From contig URMQ01000065.1 of assembly GCA_900548955.1 (NCBI GenBank), forward strand, positions 1 through 8,572: a DNA stretch of 8,572 nt, in the 5' to 3' direction. Below are positions 5,768 through 8,572 of this stretch, in pieces (positions within the stretch are counted from its first letter, which is position 1; each line of letters begins with the position of its first letter). A program made the translations under genes and the position numbers. The notes beneath the pieces were generated by a model. It was given only the letters and a program-made list of their open reading frames with translations. It searched no databases and had not been told where the DNA came from. Source of the stretch: an uncultured Eggerthella sp. (GTDB lineage Bacteria; Actinomycetota; Coriobacteriia; Coriobacteriales; Eggerthellaceae).

Positions 5768-8572
5768 ATGCGGCATATGCAAAAGACAGCATCAGGGAAA
5801 TATACTCGTACCTTATTTGCTATTTTGCTAACAATTGTTTTAGCGGTGGGTCAGCTTCCTGTTTATGCGTTTGCAGTTGATGACGAATTGCAGTCTGTGA
5901 GTACAGAGCAGGATGTTACGCAGAATGATTCTGCTAATACGGATCAAGAGTCATCAGATCAATCTTCAGGAAGTATAGAGTCCTCCGATAATATCGAAGT
6001 AAATGATGGGCAGCAAAGTACAGATGATGATCTAGGTAGCGGTCAGTCTTCCGATGAAGATCCAGAAGGCAGTCAAAATGAACATATGGCTCCTTCTCAA
6101 GATGCCGATAAAGCAGCATTTCCTAACGAGGAAAGTGAAACTACTAACAATACTGGCATTGAATTATTGGGAAGTTTTTCTAATGTAAAGTCTAGGACTG
6201 CTCCCAGTTCTTCGTTTGAGGGGAGTTTGGAACCGGGCACGTATACAATAACGGCCAATCTCTACGTTGGAGCCGATCAGGCGCCAATTGGCGTGAACGT
6301 GTATCTAGGCGATACGAACTTCCCACCTATTAGCCCCCAGAACCTCAACGCGACGCTTGTCGTTGACGATACAGGCGGCATGAAGCTTACCATACCGGTG
6401 AAACAGGAGATTTTCACTCTTCAGGAAATTGGCGATGGTGAGGGTATCCATGTTGAGTCTGTTGTACGCGGTGGCAAGATCGACTACATGGGAAGTGCGC
6501 CCGAAGTTATAAAGTACACTGATCGCATTACAGAGATTACGGCGTCTCTGGATAATACGGGCGGTGCCTATTCGTTTGGGAACTGCAAAGAGTATCCTGC
6601 GATTCTTGATGCGGACAAGGACTGGACCATACATCTAGCGGTCGATTTCGAAAGTGCCGTCAAGCAAGTTGAGGGTGATTTCGAGCAGACGTTCACCGAT
6701 AAGAGCACTGGCATCTCCATTGCCGTAAAGGCCGAAGAAGGGTCTTCATCTATCGCGCAGCTTCAAAATGCGGAGTTCTCTGTTTCCGAGGTTTCCGAGG
6801 GTGAGACTTTCGATGCTGCCAAAGGAGCATTGTCAAACGCTTTTACGAGCGCCCCGAAATTTACTCTTTACGAAATTGATCTTGTTTCTAATGGGCAAAG
6901 CGTGACACTGGGTGATGATGCTACGGCGACTCTGTCAATTCCAACCGATGTTGCTGGGGCATCACTTTATCGCATTGACGGCGCGACTGCTTCCAATACA
7001 GGGGCTACGCTTTCCGAGGGTGTGCTGTCTGTTGACGGAAAGGAACTCGGACAGTTTGCTGTTGTCGATTCTGCGGGTGTGACGGCGTGGTCTGGCGTGA
7101 AAACCCTGAGTGGGACAGGAGATACCGAAGGTGTTTCGTTGACGTATCGAACAACGGGGTTCTTTGAAAACAATTACTTCTACATCCCCTTCGAAACGCT
7201 CGATCAATATGGTGTGTATAACGCATATTTCTCGAAGGTGATGCAGGGCAATGCCTATGACACGAGTGCTGCGCTTGTCGAGGAGACGGGAACTTACGAA
7301 CAGGCTGAAATTGAGGGTATGTACGCGCTTGGCCTGGACATGGACATGTCGTTTTCCCCGGGAGCCAATGAACAGCATGCTCCTATGTCGGCGTTTGGTA
7401 GCATATTTCAAACTTCGCTGACCGGCACAGTTCCTGCTTCAAGCGCTGCGTCTATATATCTAGTTTCTGGAACGGTTGGCGAAGGGATGACCTCGATTGA
7501 GAAGATCGACGCATTCGTATCGGGTGGCACCGCGTCTTTTGATATAGCTGAGTTTGGCAAGGATATGTCCTCTTCGTGGCAGTCTGCGTTTATCCCCATA
7601 TGGAATGCCGCAAGCGGATGGGACGGTCGATACGACACGATGAAGCCCGATGAGTGTGGGTGGAAGGACTCTACTGAGCTTGCCTATATCGTCGTTGTAA
7701 GCGAAGCGCCCGAAATGGTTGACAAACCTGTTGCCGCAACAGGGCTCGTCTACAACGGTGCGGAACAGACGGGCGTTGCCGAGGGTGAGGGCTATGAGCT
7801 CTCTGTCAGGCCATCCGCGACAGCTGCAGGCGATTATGCAGCACAAGCTACACTGAAGGATGGCTACGTGTGGTCGGATGGCACGACTGACCCCGTGACC
7901 CTCTCTTGGTCCATCGCGCCGGCAGAGCTGACGGCAACGTATGCCGGTGGCGAAGTAGCCGAAGGAGACGCCCCCGAATTCAGCGTCGAGGTAAGCGGGT
8001 TCGTGAACGGTGAATCTGCCGAGACGGCGGCGGGCTACGAGGCGCCGACCGTGAGCCTTCCTGACGGTGTGACGGCTGACTCGCTGATTGCCGGCCAAAC
8101 CTACGAGCTCACCCCTGTGGGCGGAAAGGCCGACAACTACACGTTCAAGTACGCTGCCGGCACGCTGAAGGTGACCGAAGCCAAGAAGACTCTCAGTCCC
8201 GGCACCTACACCATCACGGCGAATCTGCAAATGCCCGCTGAATACAACCCCATACTTCCTGTGGCGGTATACCCGAACAACCCGAACAACCCCTTCTCGG
8301 ATAACAAGGGCAACGCGCCCGTGCTCGACGAAAACGACGCATCTGAAGTCTCGAATGCCATCCCGATGAGCCCGCTTTCCATGAACGCGCAGCTCATCGT
8401 GGGCAAAGATGGCACGAAGACGTTGGTGCTGCCCATCAAGAACCCCGTGTTCACCACGCAAGACCTGGGCACCTGCTCTGAGCTTTCCAACGTGAAGGTG
8501 GAGCGCGTTGCTCCTGCTGACGCGTCTGCATGGGACTACGGCAAGTACGATACGCGCATTCACATGATGTCT
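5768..8572 (+). CDS. Large secreted modular surface protein with repeated NEAT-like domain and MBG-like modules, 3' end cut
   Basis: One frame is open for 935 codons from ATG 5768 to the window edge; AAAGGAG (5754-5760) is 7 bases before the ATG. Residues 1-36 are a signal peptide: Lys/Arg-bearing N-terminus, hydrophobic 16-27, likely cleavage after YAFA. Then come an acidic Ser/Asp/Glu/Gln linker (38 to about 150), a beta-type domain (154-301) opening with PGTYTITANL, a small beta module (359-434) ending QFAVVD, an unrecognised aromatic-rich region (about 440-650), two MBG-like modules (653-718 and 719-804), and a second copy of the first domain from 809 onward. The protein is exported and probably attached to the cell wall, but the C-terminus, where a sortase signal would be, is outside. 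The repeated domain resembles NEAT heme/iron domains in strand layout; this is unproven, and adhesion is the alternative. GC rises strongly along the gene, suggesting mosaic origin. Confidence 0.85.
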   Translation, partial: MRHMQKTASGKYTRTLFAILLTIVLAVGQLPVYAFAVDDELQSVSTEQDVTQNDSANTDQESSDQSSGSIESSDNIEVNDGQQSTDDDLGSGQSSDEDPEGSQNEHMAPSQDADKAAFPNEESETTNNTGIELLGSFSNVKSRTAPSSSFEGSLEPGTYTITANLYVGADQAPIGVNVYLGDTNFPPISPQNLNATLVVDDTGGMKLTIPVKQEIFTLQEIGDGEGIHVESVVRGGKIDYMGSAPEVIKYTDRITEITASLDNTGGAYSFGNCKEYPAILDADKDWTIHLAVDFESAVKQVEGDFEQTFTDKSTGISIAVKAEEGSSSIAQLQNAEFSVSEVSEGETFDAAKGALSNAFTSAPKFTLYEIDLVSNGQSVTLGDDATATLSIPTDVAGASLYRIDGATASNTGATLSEGVLSVDGKELGQFAVVDSAGVTAWSGVKTLSGTGDTEGVSLTYRTTGFFENNYFYIPFETLDQYGVYNAYFSKVMQGNAYDTSAALVEETGTYEQAEIEGMYALGLDMDMSFSPGANEQHAPMSAFGSIFQTSLTGTVPASSAASIYLVSGTVGEGMTSIEKIDAFVSGGTASFDIAEFGKDMSSSWQSAFIPIWNAASGWDGRYDTMKPDECGWKDSTELAYIVVVSEAPEMVDKPVAATGLVYNGAEQTGVAEGEGYELSVRPSATAAGDYAAQATLKDGYVWSDGTTDPVTLSWSIAPAELTATYAGGEVAEGDAPEFSVEVSGFVNGESAETAAGYEAPTVSLPDGVTADSLIAGQTYELTPVGGKADNYTFKYAAGTLKVTEAKKTLSPGTYTITANLQMPAEYNPILPVAVYPNNPNNPFSDNKGNAPVLDENDASEVSNAIPMSPLSMNAQLIVGKDGTKTLVLPIKNPVFTTQDLGTCSELSNVKVERVAPADASAWDYGKYDTRIHMMS
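6227..6670 (+). repeat. Repeated domain, copy 1 (residues 154-301 of the surface protein)
   Basis: The copy begins LEPGTYTITANL, continues with NATLVVDDTGGMKLTIPV and IFTLQEIG, then has KYTDRITEI and a final strand WTIHLAVDF. These blocks recur in the same order in the second copy up to the point where the window ends. The order (GTYT strand, A-x-L-x-V strand before a DG-type turn, then a hydrophobic strand) is like NEAT domains. The repeat is seen directly; the NEAT assignment is a guess. Confidence 0.7.
6842..7069 (+). other. Small beta module (residues 359-434 of the surface protein)
   Basis: The segment runs from KFTLYEIDLVSNGQ through ATLSIPTDV and SLYRIDG to GQFAVVD. This order (Y-x-I-x-L strand, T-x-S-I-P strand, Y-R-I-D-G, then F-A-V-V-D) recurs in many Gram-positive surface proteins as a small beta-sandwich after a binding domain. 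The call rests on remembered pattern, not on a profile match. Confidence 0.45.
7724..8179 (+). other. Two MBG-like surface modules (residues 653-804 of the surface protein)
   Basis: The first module (653-718) has TGLVYNGAEQTGV, AGDYAAQATL, GYVWSDGTTDPV and WSIAPA, a pattern common in bacterial Ig/MBG-like stalk repeats. The second (719-804) has LTATYAGGEVAEGDAPEF, VSGFVNGE, a Y-E-L-T-P strand and NYTFKYAAGTLKVT, matching the MBG type. Such modules usually act as spacers that hold binding domains away from the wall. They sit between the two copies of the repeated domain, which fits a spacer role. Confidence 0.7.
8192..8572 (+). repeat. Repeated domain, copy 2, cut by the window end (from residue 809)
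   Basis: The copy opens LSPGTYTITANL and continues with MNAQLIVGKDGTKTLVLPI, VFTTQDLG and KYDTRI, each aligning with a block of copy 1. It has about 20 more residues between the first and second strand than copy 1, including PNNPNNP and an acidic loop. The last third of the domain is outside the window. Confidence 0.7.

Noticed and set aside
7460..8563. A 367-codon open frame on the minus strand
   Set aside because: It lies opposite the high-GC part of the surface-protein gene. Its product is Arg/His/Val-rich without any domain pattern, as expected of a shadow frame.
1..8572. tRNA or rRNA genes, CRISPR arrays, insertion sequences
   Set aside because: I saw no cloverleaf-like stretch, spaced direct repeats, transposase motifs or terminal inverted repeats anywhere in the window.

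Overview
All recognisable genes in this window lie on the plus strand. The gene content and composition suggest a moderate-GC member of the Actinomycetota, most plausibly class Coriobacteriia. The reasons are the Nif3 gene followed directly by a coiled-coil/zinc-ribbon gene (an order I know from actinobacteria), a dGTPase next to them, and a large gut-type surface protein with MBG-like modules. A hand count of one housekeeping line (1621-1680) gives 45% GC. The taxonomic call is inference; no rRNA or other marker is present.

Positions 1-4183 hold a run of housekeeping genes. First is the 3' end of a cysteine desulfurase. Then come a PHP-family histidinol-phosphatase-type enzyme, a Nif3-like dinuclear-metal protein, a coiled-coil C4 zinc-ribbon protein and an HD-domain dGTPase. 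They are closely spaced and probably partly co-transcribed. The dGTPase is followed by a good hairpin terminator at 4211-4254.

Positions 4329-5451 hold an azlC-azlD pair, the two subunits of a branched-chain amino acid exporter. The two genes overlap by 14 bases and are probably translationally coupled. The azlC start is unclear: a promoter-like sequence overlaps the first possible ATG and no Shine-Dalgarno sequence is visible.

Positions 5452-5767 are a 316-base non-coding stretch. It carries a perfect 12-bp inverted repeat (5573-5599), a terminator-like hairpin (5651-5675) and a strong ribosome binding site before the last gene.

From 5768 to the window end runs one open frame of 935 codons with no stop. 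It encodes a secreted, modular surface protein: signal peptide, acidic Ser/Gln/Asp linker, a first roughly 150-residue beta-type domain, a small beta domain, an unrecognised aromatic-rich middle, two MBG-like modules, then the start of a second copy of the first domain. The repeated domain resembles NEAT (heme/iron surface) domains in layout; this is a hypothesis. Composition rises from 43% GC near the start of the gene (5881-5940) to 62% near its end (8101-8160), which suggests a mosaic gene with domains from a higher-GC source. This gene and its leader are the most interesting part of the window.
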